This document shows, piece after piece, positions 25,563 to 35,231 of a stretch of DNA of 64,000 nucleotides; positions within the stretch are counted from its first letter, which is position 1; each line of letters opens with the position of its first letter. This stretch comes from JBAZHE01 sp964547855 (lineage in GTDB: Bacteria; Patescibacteriota; Patescibacteriia; Patescibacteriales; WJLG01), in assembly GCA_964547855.1 (NCBI GenBank), contig CAZJPG010000006.1, forward strand, positions 1-64,000, in the 5' to 3' direction. A program made the translations under genes and the position numbers. Under the pieces are notes generated by a model. That model searched no databases, had not been told where the DNA came from, and saw only the letters and a program-made list of their open reading frames with translations.

Positions 25563-27404
25563 ATGAATAAAAATATTAAAAATAATATAAAATTAGAGCT
25601 TTTATCGCCGGCCAAGGATTTAGAGTGTGGTAAGTTGGCCATCCTATCTGGGGCCGACGCTGTTTATATTGGTGGGCCGGATTTTTCTGCTCGGGCCGCT
25701 GCCAGTAATCACTGGGATGATATCCAAAAACTAGTTGAATTTGCGCACGGGTATTACGCTAGGGTGTATTTAGCTTTGAATACAATTCTTTTCGACAACG
25801 AACTCTCTGCTGCCAAAAAATCCATCGAAAAGGCCTATGAGATCGGGGTGGATGCTGTTATTATTCAGGATTTGGGGATTTTAAAAATGGATTTGCCGCC
25901 GATACGTTTATTCGCCTCTACACAAACTAATAATTATGAGCTGAATAGGATCAAGTTTTTATCCGAGGCTGGTTTGGAGCGCATAATTTTGGCTAGGGAA
26001 TTATCGTTAAAGGAAATATCCGATATCGGCAAGGAGCTGCCTCGTTCGGTGGAGCTAGAGTCTTTTGTTCATGGAGCTTTGTGCGTGTCTTTGTCTGGAC
26101 AGTGTTATTTTTCGCAAGCCATCTCTGGGCGCAGCGCCAATCGAGGTCGTTGTCAGCAGATTTGTCGTTTACCGTTCGATTTGATCGATGGCGATGGTAA
26201 GGTCTTGGTCAAGGATAAATATCTTTTATCACTTAAGGATTTGAATCTTTCTGAGCACTTAAAAGAGCTGACTGAAGCTGGTGTAACATCTTTTAAGATA
26301 GAAGGTCGACTAAAAGACGCTTCTTATGTTGGCAATGTCACTGCTTATTATCGACGCAAACTTGATGAGCTAATAGATGGTAGCTGCGGAAAATACGATA
26401 GATCTTCTTCTGGCCGGATAGAATTGAATTATGAACCTGACTTAAATAAGACTTTTAATCGCGGTTATACGGAATATTTTTTTAATGATCGGCAAGAACA
26501 AGTCATTTCGCCAAATAATCAAAAATCCCTTGGTGAGATGATCGGTGTCGTTGATAGTGTTGAGGGGTCTTATTTTACGATTGGCGATAAAAACGATTTG
26601 AAGAATGGAGATGGTATTTGTTGGCTCACTGCCCAGGGTGAGCTTATTGGTACGAATATAAATACCGTTAAGGAGGGGAGGATATACCCCAATCATTCTA
26701 CTCCTTTTAAGGGTGCTGAGATATATCGTAATCAAAATTCGACTTTCGAGAGAGCTGTTGTCTCTGGGGCGGATCGTCGAGTTGCCATAGATTGGGCTAT
26801 CGGGGAAAGTGGCAGCGGTTTTAGAATAGGGGTTAAAGACGAGGATGGTAACTGCACAGCTATTGATTTTGAACATAAGAAGATACTAGCTGAAAAAGAA
26901 GATGTGGCGATCGATAATTGGCGCAAGCAGTTATCTAAAATAGGTGAGACGATATTTTATGTTCGCAATGTTGATTTTAAATGGCATAAACCATTTTTCG
27001 TTCCACTTTCGATGTTGAATCAATGGCGCCGGAGAGCAGTGGATGAGCTTTTGTCGGTTCGTGCTAAGAATTATCCTTTTAAAAGAAGAGCGGCTACTGA
27101 AAAAGATAAAAAAATTATAGATAATGAAATTATAGATAGTTCATATAATGTCTCTAATAGGTTGGCTGAGGATTTTTATAAAGAATCTGGGGCAAAATCG
27201 ATCGAACCAGCTTTTGAAAAAAGAGGAGATGTTCCAAATGGGTATTTAATGACGACCAAGCATTGTTTAAAGCATTGGCTTGGAGCCTGCTCAAAGGGTG
27301 GTAATGAGTTAAAACTCAAGGAGCCATTATATCTTGTTCGTGATGGTAAAAAATATGAACTATCTTTCGATTGTCGCGATTGTAAAATGAAGATAAAGAA
27401 ATAG
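25563..27404 (+). CDS. U32 peptidase family protein (RlhA/YdcP-like)
   Basis: About 613 aa from ATG 25563. Family motifs: ELLSPAKDLECGKLAILSGADAVYIGG at the start, FASTQTNNYE, ELESFVHGALCVSLSGQCYFS, NRGRCQQICRLPF and FKIEGRLK, with conserved Cys clusters typical of U32. The C terminus (FDCRDCKMKIKK) and overall length resemble E. coli RlhA, which hydroxylates 23S rRNA C2501, more than the shorter TrhP-type proteins. Cofactor and target are inferred. A TA-rich -10-like box lies close to the start. Confidence 0.88.
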   Translation: MNKNIKNNIKLELLSPAKDLECGKLAILSGADAVYIGGPDFSARAAASNHWDDIQKLVEFAHGYYARVYLALNTILFDNELSAAKKSIEKAYEIGVDAVIIQDLGILKMDLPPIRLFASTQTNNYELNRIKFLSEAGLERIILARELSLKEISDIGKELPRSVELESFVHGALCVSLSGQCYFSQAISGRSANRGRCQQICRLPFDLIDGDGKVLVKDKYLLSLKDLNLSEHLKELTEAGVTSFKIEGRLKDASYVGNVTAYYRRKLDELIDGSCGKYDRSSSGRIELNYEPDLNKTFNRGYTEYFFNDRQEQVISPNNQKSLGEMIGVVDSVEGSYFTIGDKNDLKNGDGICWLTAQGELIGTNINTVKEGRIYPNHSTPFKGAEIYRNQNSTFERAVVSGADRRVAIDWAIGESGSGFRIGVKDEDGNCTAIDFEHKKILAEKEDVAIDNWRKQLSKIGETIFYVRNVDFKWHKPFFVPLSMLNQWRRRAVDELLSVRAKNYPFKRRAATEKDKKIIDNEIIDSSYNVSNRLAEDFYKESGAKSIEPAFEKRGDVPNGYLMTTKHCLKHWLGACSKGGNELKLKEPLYLVRDGKKYELSFDCRDCKMKIKK

Positions 27405-27431
27405 GATATTTTTTTATTTTGTTAGGAATGG

Positions 27432-27440
27432 TGTTATAAT
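27432..27440 (+). promoter_or_regulatory. Extended -10 promoter, leaderless start
   Basis: TGTTATAAT with ATG 27447 six bases downstream; an ATG abutting the box (27441) would lie upstream of the expected transcript start. Confidence 0.72.
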
Positions 27441-27446
27441 ATGGAG

Positions 27447-27800
27447 ATGAAAAAGAACAAAGAAGATTCATATCTTAGTATAGAAATGGCTTTGGCCACT
27501 TCTTGGCGTCGCTCTGGGGTGAAGAGTAAGCGCGCCCTGCTGGATGCGTTCGAAAAAAGAATATCTTTTCTGCAACATGAGAGGATGATACATCTTTTTG
27601 TCACTCTTTTTTTTGGCGGTGTTTCGTTGTTCTCTGGCTGGGTCGTCTTAATAAGTGTAAGTTTGTATTTCCCGATTATTTTCTTGATTTTGCTCATCAC
27701 CACTGTTTTTTATGTGGTGCATTATTACCGACTAGAGAATACTTGCCAGAGATGGCAGGGCTTGGCGATGAAATTAGAAGAGGAACTAATTAAGAAGTGA
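27447..27800 (+). CDS. Small two-helix membrane protein
   Basis: 117 aa. A basic helical N terminus (SWRRSGVKSKRALLDAFEKRISFL) is followed by two adjacent membrane segments (LFVTLFFGGVSLFSGWVVLI and YFPIIFLILLITTVFYVV) and a helical C-terminal tail. ATG 27447 is preferred over 27441 from the promoter position. Not recognised. Confidence 0.68.
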   Translation: MKKNKEDSYLSIEMALATSWRRSGVKSKRALLDAFEKRISFLQHERMIHLFVTLFFGGVSLFSGWVVLISVSLYFPIIFLILLITTVFYVVHYYRLENTCQRWQGLAMKLEEELIKK

Positions 27801-27801
27801 A

Positions 27802-27834
27802 CAAAATGCCCTTTGAAGTGGTGGGCATTTTTTG
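27802..27834 (+). terminator. Rho-independent terminator
   Basis: AATGCCC pairs with GGGCATT, followed by T's. Confidence 0.82.
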
Positions 27835-27868
27835 TTTAGGTTTAAACAAAAAACAATAAAATAAAAAT

Positions 27869-29689
27869 ATGGAAGGAATAAAGGAAAAATTAAAAGGTTT
27901 GTCTCCTGCTGAGGCGGCTAGGCGTTTAAAGTCGTACGGGCCAAATGTCATTGAAGAGAAAAAAGTTAGTCTTATCGCTAAGATGATAAAAGAAATAACA
28001 TCACCCATCTCTCTGATGTTTATTTTAGCGGCAGGATTGTCTTATTTAGACCATAAAATATTTGATTTTTATTTTATCTTATTGCTTTGGTTGATAAATT
28101 TTTCCGTCAGTTTTTGGCAAGAACGCAAGGCTGATAATGCCATCAAGCAGCTCAATAAATATCTTAAGATCGATGTTCGCGTGTTGCGCGGCGGAAAATG
28201 GAATAGCGTTGATTCGTCTTTGCTCGTTCCTGGTGACATTATCGAGGTTTTTGTCGGAGATGTTATTCCGGCCGATCTCAAGGTTGTCGATGAGAGTAAT
28301 TTTTCCGTCAATGAGGCCGCTTTAACTGGAGAATCTTTGCCGGTCGAAAAACTTTCTGGGGCGACTGTTTATTCCGGTGCTTTCGTGGTTACCGGTCAGT
28401 CCGTGGCTGAAGTGACTGCGACCGGAAAAGGTACATATTTCGGCAAGGTCATTATGTCTATTGAGAATGGAGCTAAGCGTAGCTTGTTGGAGAGGGATAT
28501 TATAACCATTTCGAAATTCTTATCAGTGCTTTCTTTTATAGCTGTGGTCGTGCTTTCTACGGTGTTTTTTGTTAAGAATTTTCCGTTGCTGGAAATATTG
28601 ACGCTTGATTTGAGTTTGGTTATTGCAGGAATACCGATAGCTTTGCCGACGATAATGACGCTTATAATTTCTTTGGGTGTACAAAAGCTTTCGCGCGAAA
28701 ATGTGGTCGTTAGGCGCCTCTCTTCTTTAGAGAATTTGGCCAACGTCAATTTGCTTTTCACCGACAAGACCGGCACATTGACTAAAAATAAAATTGTTGT
28801 CAGTCAGATATTGCCTTATGAGGGTGATGAGGGGCATGTTTTGCGCTATGCCCGCATGCCGGCTTGTGAAAATTGCCAAGGAGTCATAGATCAAGCGATA
28901 GTCAGTGAATTCGAAAAGAGAAAGGTGGACGAAGACGGCTTGAAGGGTCTCGATTTCATTCCGGCTGATTCCAGCCGCAAGAGAAGCTCTGCTTTAATAG
29001 AGAAGGATGGTAAGGAGATGTACGTTTCTGTTGGGGCGCCACAAGTGATCGCCGGGCTTTGTTTGATGGATGAGTCTTTTTCGGAAAGATTTCAAAACGA
29101 TGTTTATAAGGCGGCCGAGCATGGATTTCGCACTTTGGCCGTGGCTGTTAATTTTGAAAAAGGAGAGGAGGGCGGCATGCGCTTAATAGGTCTGATAATG
29201 CTTTCTGATGAGTTAAGGGATGACGCTAAGACTACCATAGAATTTTTGCGTAGCCGTGGTGTACGAGTCAAAATGTTGACCGGAGATCATCATGCCATTG
29301 GCATGCGTGTCGGCGAATCACTTGGCATATCCAAAAAAGATATTTATTGCGAGGTTTTACCTGCTGATAAGTATAATCTTGTCGCCAAAGCCAAGGCTAA
29401 AAACGTAGTGGCTGTAACCGGTGATGGTGTTAACGACCTTCCGGCTCTAAAGGCTGCAGATGTCGGCTTCGCTGTTAGTAATGCTGTCCCAGCTTTGAAG
29501 GGTGCGGCTGATATGGTGTTGTTGTCTTCCGGTATTTCTGTGATCACTACGGCTATAATCGAGGCGCGTCGTATATTCGCCCGCATTTATAGCTATTCGG
29601 TTTATCGCATCTCTGAAAGTTTTCGCGTGATAATAACTATTCTTGTTTTAGGACTTATATTGCGTGAGTATCCATTAACACCAATATAA
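27869..29689 (+). CDS. P-type cation ATPase (H+-ATPase-like), N-terminal part
   Basis: 606 aa up to an in-frame TAA (29687-29689). It holds the N-terminal cytoplasmic region, M1-M4, TGES (~residue 152), the phosphorylation site DKTGT (~298), MLTGDH, and VTGDGVNDLPALKAADVG (~516), resembling the P3A (plasma-membrane H+-ATPase) group. The stop falls inside the membrane segment after YPLTPI, where relatives continue MLILLAILNDIP. Here the same frame continues as LILLAILNDIP right after TAA and stays open to 30178, so one codon breaks an otherwise intact gene. Confidence 0.85.
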   Translation: MEGIKEKLKGLSPAEAARRLKSYGPNVIEEKKVSLIAKMIKEITSPISLMFILAAGLSYLDHKIFDFYFILLLWLINFSVSFWQERKADNAIKQLNKYLKIDVRVLRGGKWNSVDSSLLVPGDIIEVFVGDVIPADLKVVDESNFSVNEAALTGESLPVEKLSGATVYSGAFVVTGQSVAEVTATGKGTYFGKVIMSIENGAKRSLLERDIITISKFLSVLSFIAVVVLSTVFFVKNFPLLEILTLDLSLVIAGIPIALPTIMTLIISLGVQKLSRENVVVRRLSSLENLANVNLLFTDKTGTLTKNKIVVSQILPYEGDEGHVLRYARMPACENCQGVIDQAIVSEFEKRKVDEDGLKGLDFIPADSSRKRSSALIEKDGKEMYVSVGAPQVIAGLCLMDESFSERFQNDVYKAAEHGFRTLAVAVNFEKGEEGGMRLIGLIMLSDELRDDAKTTIEFLRSRGVRVKMLTGDHHAIGMRVGESLGISKKDIYCEVLPADKYNLVAKAKAKNVVAVTGDGVNDLPALKAADVGFAVSNAVPALKGAADMVLLSSGISVITTAIIEARRIFARIYSYSVYRISESFRVIITILVLGLILREYPLTPI

Positions 29690-29698
29690 CTTATCCTT

Positions 29699-30178
29699 TT
29701 GGCTATACTAAATGACATTCCGATGGTTTCCTTGGCCTTTAACCGCGTTAACATAGCCAAGAGACCGTCGACCATAGACGTTAAGGGGCGCTTTATTTTA
29801 AGCACTCTTTTTGGCTTGGTGGGCATAGTCAATAGCTTACTATTTCTTGTTATAGCGATTAACTATTTTCATTACGGTTGGAGTATTATATCCACTGCCT
29901 TTTTCCTTAAGCTGACCGTTTCTGGACACATGCTGTTATTCGTAGCTCATACCGATAAGCCATGGTATAAATTTTTACCCAGCAAAGAAGTCGTTATCGC
30001 CGTCTTAGCTACTCAAGCCTTGGGCACTTTCTTGGCCGCTTTCGGTGCCTTAATGCACCCAATCCCTTGGTCTTTAGTGGCCTTTGTTTGGGTTTGGTCG
30101 TTTATTTGGATGCAAGTTTCTGATGTACTAAAGCTTTTCAAGCATTATTTAGCTAATAAAAAGAAAAAGTCTAAATAG
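29699..30178 (+). CDS. P-type ATPase, C-terminal part after the in-frame stop
   Basis: 159 aa in the same frame as the upstream part. It carries the conserved AILNDIPMVSLAFNRV and about four membrane segments (M6-M10 equivalent), ending in a Lys-rich tail. The first candidate start is TTG 29699, with no Shine-Dalgarno. It is unlikely to be translated on its own unless by readthrough or reinitiation. With the upstream part it totals about 770 aa, close to the family length. Confidence 0.75.
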   Translation: MAILNDIPMVSLAFNRVNIAKRPSTIDVKGRFILSTLFGLVGIVNSLLFLVIAINYFHYGWSIISTAFFLKLTVSGHMLLFVAHTDKPWYKFLPSKEVVIAVLATQALGTFLAAFGALMHPIPWSLVAFVWVWSFIWMQVSDVLKLFKHYLANKKKKSK

Positions 30179-30265
30179 AATTCACGTTGACGATAATGTT
30201 TATTTGGAAAAGAAGGTAGTTTGTCTGGGTGTTTTTAAAAATAATTCAGGTCAATAAGTTATAGG

Positions 30266-30308
30266 ATACCCCCCTAGATCAGCAAAGGCTGGCTAGGGGG
30301 TCTTTTAT
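30266..30308 (+). terminator. Rho-independent terminator
   Basis: A long stem, ACCCCCCTAG...GCTAGGGGGT, followed by CTTTTATTTT. Confidence 0.85.
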
Positions 30309-30312
30309 TTTA

Positions 30313-30318
30313 TATAAT
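30313..30318 (+). promoter_or_regulatory. -10 box, leaderless start
   Basis: TATAAT six bases before ATG 30325, immediately after the previous terminator's T run. Confidence 0.7.
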
Positions 30319-30324
30319 ATTGTA

Positions 30325-30852
30325 ATGGAATTCGAATATACAATAAAAGAATCAGCGAGAGCTAAAAACATAAGATTAACTGTTTCTCGTGACGGCAAGG
30401 TTGTGGCGACCAAGCCCAGAAGGATCTCGTCTAAACTTGTCGAAGCCTTCGTTAAAAGCAAGAAAGACTGGGTAGAGGAATGCCTTAGACGTATAGCCGT
30501 TAAAAAAGATTTGGGTCTTATAATGCCTACTAGGGAGGATTTTTTGGCCAACCGTTATAAATTTCAACGTCTCATCAGGGAAAAATTAGAAAAATTCAAT
30601 TCTTATTACGGATTTATTTATAAGGTCGTTTCGATAAAAAATACAAAGACCAGACTTGGGAGCTGTTCTCGTCGTGGCAACCTTAATTTTAGCTATCAAT
30701 TGACCGCTTATTCTGATAAAGTCATTAACTATGTGGTAGTTCACGAACTTTGTCATCTTAAAGAATTCAATCATTCTAAAAGATTTTGGGATTTAGTCGA
30801 AAAGACGATTCCTGATTATCGACAAATAAGAAAAACTATTAACATTATCTAA
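30325..30852 (+). CDS. YgjP-type (DUF45) zinc metallopeptidase
   Basis: 175 aa. The zinc signature HELCHLKEFNHSKRFW (HExxH plus a downstream His) and the preceding KTRLGSCSRRGNLNF match the YgjP/DUF45 family related to M48 and SprT-like enzymes. No membrane segment, so it is cytosolic; substrates of the family are largely unknown. Leaderless start. Confidence 0.87.
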   Translation: MEFEYTIKESARAKNIRLTVSRDGKVVATKPRRISSKLVEAFVKSKKDWVEECLRRIAVKKDLGLIMPTREDFLANRYKFQRLIREKLEKFNSYYGFIYKVVSIKNTKTRLGSCSRRGNLNFSYQLTAYSDKVINYVVVHELCHLKEFNHSKRFWDLVEKTIPDYRQIRKTINII

Positions 30853-30930
30853 CTTTTGGGTATGATAATAGACTTGCCGAAGGGCTATAAAAAAGGTAAA
30901 ATTGTATAACTTAACAATTAAAATAAAACT

Positions 30931-31488
30931 ATGGAGACAAAACCAAATCTTTTAAAGGCCATAGCAGGAGAGTCGATGGCTAGAAATAAATACACTTTTT
31001 TTGCCAAGATAGCTGCCAAAGAAGGTCTTATTTGGATATCAAAGATCTTTGAGGAGACAGCTGACAATGAGCGTGCTCATGCTGAGGAAGAGCTTGAACA
31101 GATCGACAAGGTCACAGAAATGACCAATACTTATGACATTCATCCTCTTGCCGCGACGCTGGAGAATTTACGTAATGCCGCCGCTGGCGAGAAGTATGAA
31201 TTTGAGGTCATGTACCCAACTTTTGAAGCCAAAGCCAAAGAAGAAGGTGATGAGGCTGCTGCAACATTGTTTCACGAGATAGCCGAAGTTGAGGAGAAGC
31301 ATTATGAGCGTTACACAAAGATAGCCGACCGTTTGGAGCAGGGCAATTTGCTTTCTGGACAAGGCGAGGGAACAGAGTGGAAATGCCTTAATTGCGGTTA
31401 TATTCATAAAGGCTCCGAAGCCCCTCATGTCTGCCCAGTTTGCAAGAAACCACAGGGCTGGTATATGCAAATCGGCTTCGTTCAGTAG
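30931..31488 (+). CDS. Rubrerythrin
   Basis: 185 aa. The N-terminal ferritin-like four-helix domain has the diiron ligands in AGESMARNKYTFFA, ETADNERAHAEE and AEVEEKHYERY. The C-terminal rubredoxin-like domain has WKCLNCGY and HVCPVCKK. It acts as a peroxidase in the cytosol of anaerobes, implying oxidative-stress defence in an anaerobic or microaerophilic organism. Electron donor not visible nearby. Confidence 0.95.
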   Translation: METKPNLLKAIAGESMARNKYTFFAKIAAKEGLIWISKIFEETADNERAHAEEELEQIDKVTEMTNTYDIHPLAATLENLRNAAAGEKYEFEVMYPTFEAKAKEEGDEAAATLFHEIAEVEEKHYERYTKIADRLEQGNLLSGQGEGTEWKCLNCGYIHKGSEAPHVCPVCKKPQGWYMQIGFVQ

Positions 31489-31580
31489 GCCTCTTTACAA
31501 TTTTTTATTGGGTGATAAAATATCGATATATTTTTAAAGGGGCTGTTTGGCCCTTATAAAAGATAATAAAAAAAACGAAT

Positions 31581-31739
31581 ATGTTTTTCGATCCAAACGA
31601 CGATTTCCAGGATGATGACCTAAACGAAGACGGTCTCGGAGATGACCTCTCTGTTGACGAAGACGACGAATCAGAGGACGACCTGGAATCACTCGATGAA
31701 GAGTATAACGACTCTGACGAGGAAGAAGAGGAGTTCTAA
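31581..31739 (+). CDS. Very acidic small protein
   Basis: 52 aa, ATG 31581 to TAA 31739. More than half of the residues are Asp or Glu, ending in a run of Glu then Phe. No Shine-Dalgarno is clear. An AGGGGC/GCCCTT-type hairpin lies upstream (about 31537-31556), and a strong terminator follows within 20 bases, which supports a real short transcript. Not recognised. Confidence 0.55.
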   Translation: MFFDPNDDFQDDDLNEDGLGDDLSVDEDDESEDDLESLDEEYNDSDEEEEEF

Positions 31740-31752
31740 ATCCACTATCAAT

Positions 31753-31792
31753 CGACCGCTCCGCCTGTATTATCAGGGCGGGGCGGTTTTTA
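31753..31792 (+). terminator. Rho-independent terminator
   Basis: ACCGCTCCGCCTG pairs with CAGGGCGGGGCGGT (one bulge), followed by T5. Confidence 0.85.
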
Positions 31793-31893
31793 TTTGGCGC
31801 GGCATGATGTATGATGGCAAATTAGGTATTTTATGTTGTGTGCAAAAACCAAATTTAGTATAATATAAATATAAATATAATTAAAAATTAAGC

Positions 31894-33345
31894 ATGAAAA
31901 ACAAAGCTATTTTAATTGCGGTCTTCATTCTTTTTTTTCTAGCTATTGGTGGTGTGGTATTTTGGTATCTTGCTTACCATGGCTCTAAAGATGTAGTTAA
32001 GATAAAAAGAGTGGACGTTAATAAAGATACAGGAGAAGAGAAGACGATAAACATGCAAGGACATTGGAAGGGCGAGGATCTTAGGGAGAATTTCGTAATG
32101 GAAACGATCAAAGAATTCGAGACTAGGAATCCTGATACAAAAGTTAACATTAAGTGGAATTTAGATTTTCCAGATGGGCGCGAAGGAGCTTTGCGATCAA
32201 CGATCAATCAATTCAAGACTGGAAAGATAGACTGGGATATTATCTGGTTAGAGCCTTTCTACTATCAAGAAATAGCCGAAGGATTGAATGATCAGGACTG
32301 GGCTAACAAATATTTAGTTGATTTTGAAAAAGTGCCAGGTTTTAGTGAGACACAAAAAACATTCATATTGTCAGACCCTCAGTATCGCAATCATATGAAT
32401 GGGGTAATAACTGGTCCTTATATAGAGGGCTTCTACCAACCTTTTTTCTATAACAAGGATTTGGCCGATAAAATAGGCCTGAACATTAAGGATAATGGAA
32501 TGACCTTTGACGACCTTAAGGGTTATTTTAAGCAAATAGCCGATTATAATGAGGCCAACGATACCAACATCCCAATACTTTACGATAGTGGCGACTATAA
32601 AGGCGGTATCGGGTATGCTCCTAGCACTTGGAATATTTTCCAGAGTCTTTTTAGGTCGGAGTTCTCTGACTTATCAAAAATAGAGAGCGTCGAACATTCA
32701 GAAGAGAAGATGAGCGCTGTAAAAAAGGCCTTGGGGTCATTAGAGGAATTGAGTGCATATAAACCACTGATTCAAGATTGGGAAAATTTAAATTGGTTCG
32801 ATACTCGTTACTATGTTTTAGAAGATAAGGCAGTCTTCACTGTTTGTGGAGCAAGTTGGATGTATAGTCATTGGCATGGCATAGACGCCAAGAAGACCAT
32901 GAAGATGGTCCCAGTAGAGATGCCGATGTATCAGCCAGTTGGCCATTATATGGGCGGCTACAATCCAATGTTCGCCGTAGCCAAAGATTCTCCGGTCCGT
33001 GACGAGGCGGTTGAATTATTAATGTCTTTCAGCACTCCTAATACGGCCGAGAAATGGATTAGATATGCTAAGGCGCCGTCCGGAATTAAGGGCAATATAA
33101 GTTCTGCTGGAGATGTCTCTCAAAAGACCGATCAGTTCGATAGATTTATAACATATATCTCTAATAAATACGGTGGAAATGTGTTCGACTCAAAGACGGT
33201 TGATTATATTCTCGGAGATAAATATAAAGATCTAACATTATCTTTCACTATGCACCTGGGCGCTGTTATGGATGGAAAAATGACAGCCGACGAGGCGTAT
33301 GATGCCATCCTTTCGGACATGAAGGCGGTGGATAGCAAAAAATAA
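31894..33345 (+). CDS. Extracellular solute-binding protein (family 1 type), membrane-anchored
   Basis: 483 aa. An uncleaved-looking N-terminal anchor (AILIAVFILFFLAIGGVVFWYL, no lipobox Cys) is followed by a bilobed sugar-binding-protein-type domain (ETIKEFETRNPDTKVNIKW, DWDIIWLEP, GPYIEGFYQPFFYN, MGGYNPMFAVAKDSPVRDEA). No permease or ATPase genes follow. Instead a histidine kinase begins 1 base after the stop, so the protein more likely presents ligand to the kinase than feeds a transporter. A TATAAT box is at 31859-31864. Confidence 0.85.
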   Translation: MKNKAILIAVFILFFLAIGGVVFWYLAYHGSKDVVKIKRVDVNKDTGEEKTINMQGHWKGEDLRENFVMETIKEFETRNPDTKVNIKWNLDFPDGREGALRSTINQFKTGKIDWDIIWLEPFYYQEIAEGLNDQDWANKYLVDFEKVPGFSETQKTFILSDPQYRNHMNGVITGPYIEGFYQPFFYNKDLADKIGLNIKDNGMTFDDLKGYFKQIADYNEANDTNIPILYDSGDYKGGIGYAPSTWNIFQSLFRSEFSDLSKIESVEHSEEKMSAVKKALGSLEELSAYKPLIQDWENLNWFDTRYYVLEDKAVFTVCGASWMYSHWHGIDAKKTMKMVPVEMPMYQPVGHYMGGYNPMFAVAKDSPVRDEAVELLMSFSTPNTAEKWIRYAKAPSGIKGNISSAGDVSQKTDQFDRFITYISNKYGGNVFDSKTVDYILGDKYKDLTLSFTMHLGAVMDGKMTADEAYDAILSDMKAVDSKK

Positions 33346-33346
33346 G

Positions 33347-35155
33347 ATGATAAGTATAAGGAGAAAAATGCTGGTGTTGATTTTGACGCCAATAGGAATC
33401 ATATTGACGCTTATTGGCGGATTGACCGTAAACAACGAGAAAAATGCAGAAAATCAACTACTCTTAGATCGCTTTAATTCTTTTCGCGTTCTTTTAGAAA
33501 GCGGGGATTTAAGTTTCGACACAACGCAAGACAAGGCTAAATTAGAGAATTTGCTAAGCGAAAAGGTCGTTTTGTCCGAGATATTGCGAAATGACTATTC
33601 CGTAGTCTATTCATCGGAAAATTCAGCTTTGCCACTAATAAGTGAAAGTGAAAAGAATGACGTTGATAATGCCTTTGCTGGTTTTGAGACAATAAAGAAT
33701 GAAGTTGGTGATAATGGAGAGCCGGTATTGTCCGTTGTGACGCCGCTAGTGGTCAATAATAAGGTCGTGGCCGTCCTGCATCAAGTATTGTCCAGGGAGG
33801 AGTATTTTTCTCGTGTAAGACAATATTCGATCTTTATAATATCGATATCCCTGGTTGGCATAATCGTTTCTTATCTTTCAATACATATTTTGCTGTATAG
33901 ATTGGTGTTGAGAAATATTTTCAAATTAAAGCGATATGCGGACGAAATAAAAAAGGGTAAACTCGATACAAAAATAGACATTAAGACAGAAGATGAAATA
34001 GGCGAGCTAGCGGCAAGTTTCAACCAGATGGTCAAAAAATTATTGGAATCGCGTCGTCACATAGAAAAGAACATGGAAGATCTGTCTCGCGAGCATAGCA
34101 AACTGTCATCACTGGTCGAGGGTGTTAGACTTGGTGTTGTTATGGTCGATTTGAATTTAAATGTTATTTTGGCTAACTCGGCCGCGAAAAGCGTTGTGTC
34201 TGGGTCTCCAGATAAGGATTTCTCTTTTAAGGAGCTGTCAAAGAAAATAAAGGGGAAAATGGATGTCTCTCAGGCCTTGAGTTACTATGTAAAATCGGGA
34301 AAATTCTTAAATATTCAAGAGGCCATGATCAATGATAGATATTTTCGCTTTTTCATGTCCCCAGTTCGTGATATAGCGGAAAAAGTATTCATTGGAGCCG
34401 TTATGGTCATGGAGGATATAACCGAAGAGAAGGAATTAGACAAGATGAGGACTGAGATAATATCGATCACTTCTCATCAACTAAGGACGCCTTCGACGAT
34501 AGTAAAAGGTAATTTAGAGATGATCCTTGGCGGCGACCTAGGAAAGGTTAATAAGAAGCAAAAAGAGTTGCTGGACGATACTTATCTTGGTAACCAGCGA
34601 ATGATAAGACTTATAAATGACTTGATGGATGTCGCCAAAATAGACGAAGGTAAATTTGTTTTGAACACGGAGTCTGTGCATTTAGAAGATCTGGTCGATA
34701 ATGTCGTAAACGCACTCAAACCGTTCGCAAAAGAAAAAAAGGTGTCTTTGAGCTATGACCGCCCCAAAGACTCTCTTGCACCAGTAAAAATAAATAGCCA
34801 AAGAGTTGGACAGGTTCTGCAAAATCTTATCGATAACGCCATTAAATACAGTAGTGGACAGAAGAAAGGCGAGGTCAATATCCAATTAAGAGAAGGAGTG
34901 AAGTTTATAGAATTTTTAGTTGCGGATAATGGCATAGGCATCCCAGAAAAAGAGCAAGGAAAGATGTTCGAGAGGTTTTCAAGAGGTTCAAATTCCACAA
35001 AGCTTGACCCAGGTGGTGGAAGCGGCCTTGGTTTATACATAGCCAAAGCTATCGTGGAGAGCGGAGGGGGAAAGTTGTGGTTCGAATCTAAGGAAAATGC
35101 AGGAACGACATTCCACGCCACCTTCCCTTACGATTACGAAGAAAAGAAGGCCTAA
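33347..35155 (+). CDS. Sensor histidine kinase
   Basis: 602 aa. TM1 (VLILTPIGIILTLIGGL), an extracytoplasmic sensor of ~130 residues, TM2 (IFIISISLVGIIVSYL), HAMP (RLVLRNIFKLKRYADEIKKG), a PAS-like domain, HisKA with the phospho-His in SHQLRTP (~residue 377), and a HATPase domain with NLIDNAIKYS, ADNGIGIP and GGGSGLGL. All catalytic boxes are present. It is cotranscribed with the solute-binding protein before it and the receiver after it. Confidence 0.95.
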   Translation: MISIRRKMLVLILTPIGIILTLIGGLTVNNEKNAENQLLLDRFNSFRVLLESGDLSFDTTQDKAKLENLLSEKVVLSEILRNDYSVVYSSENSALPLISESEKNDVDNAFAGFETIKNEVGDNGEPVLSVVTPLVVNNKVVAVLHQVLSREEYFSRVRQYSIFIISISLVGIIVSYLSIHILLYRLVLRNIFKLKRYADEIKKGKLDTKIDIKTEDEIGELAASFNQMVKKLLESRRHIEKNMEDLSREHSKLSSLVEGVRLGVVMVDLNLNVILANSAAKSVVSGSPDKDFSFKELSKKIKGKMDVSQALSYYVKSGKFLNIQEAMINDRYFRFFMSPVRDIAEKVFIGAVMVMEDITEEKELDKMRTEIISITSHQLRTPSTIVKGNLEMILGGDLGKVNKKQKELLDDTYLGNQRMIRLINDLMDVAKIDEGKFVLNTESVHLEDLVDNVVNALKPFAKEKKVSLSYDRPKDSLAPVKINSQRVGQVLQNLIDNAIKYSSGQKKGEVNIQLREGVKFIEFLVADNGIGIPEKEQGKMFERFSRGSNSTKLDPGGGSGLGLYIAKAIVESGGGKLWFESKENAGTTFHATFPYDYEEKKA

Positions 35156-35231
35156 TGACCAATTTTAGTGGCTGAACGACTAATTGAGTATAGTTAATTT
35201 TTATTATTTGCGGCCAAGATGCCGAGTTAAT

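Noticed and set aside
29687..29689. Stop-codon reassignment explaining the P-type ATPase break
   Set aside because: TAA ends many other genes in the window, and known CPR recoding concerns TGA, which also serves as a stop here.
31642..31863. 73-aa plus-strand frame over the acidic small gene
   Set aside because: Out of frame with the better-supported 52-aa acidic gene and runs through its terminator.
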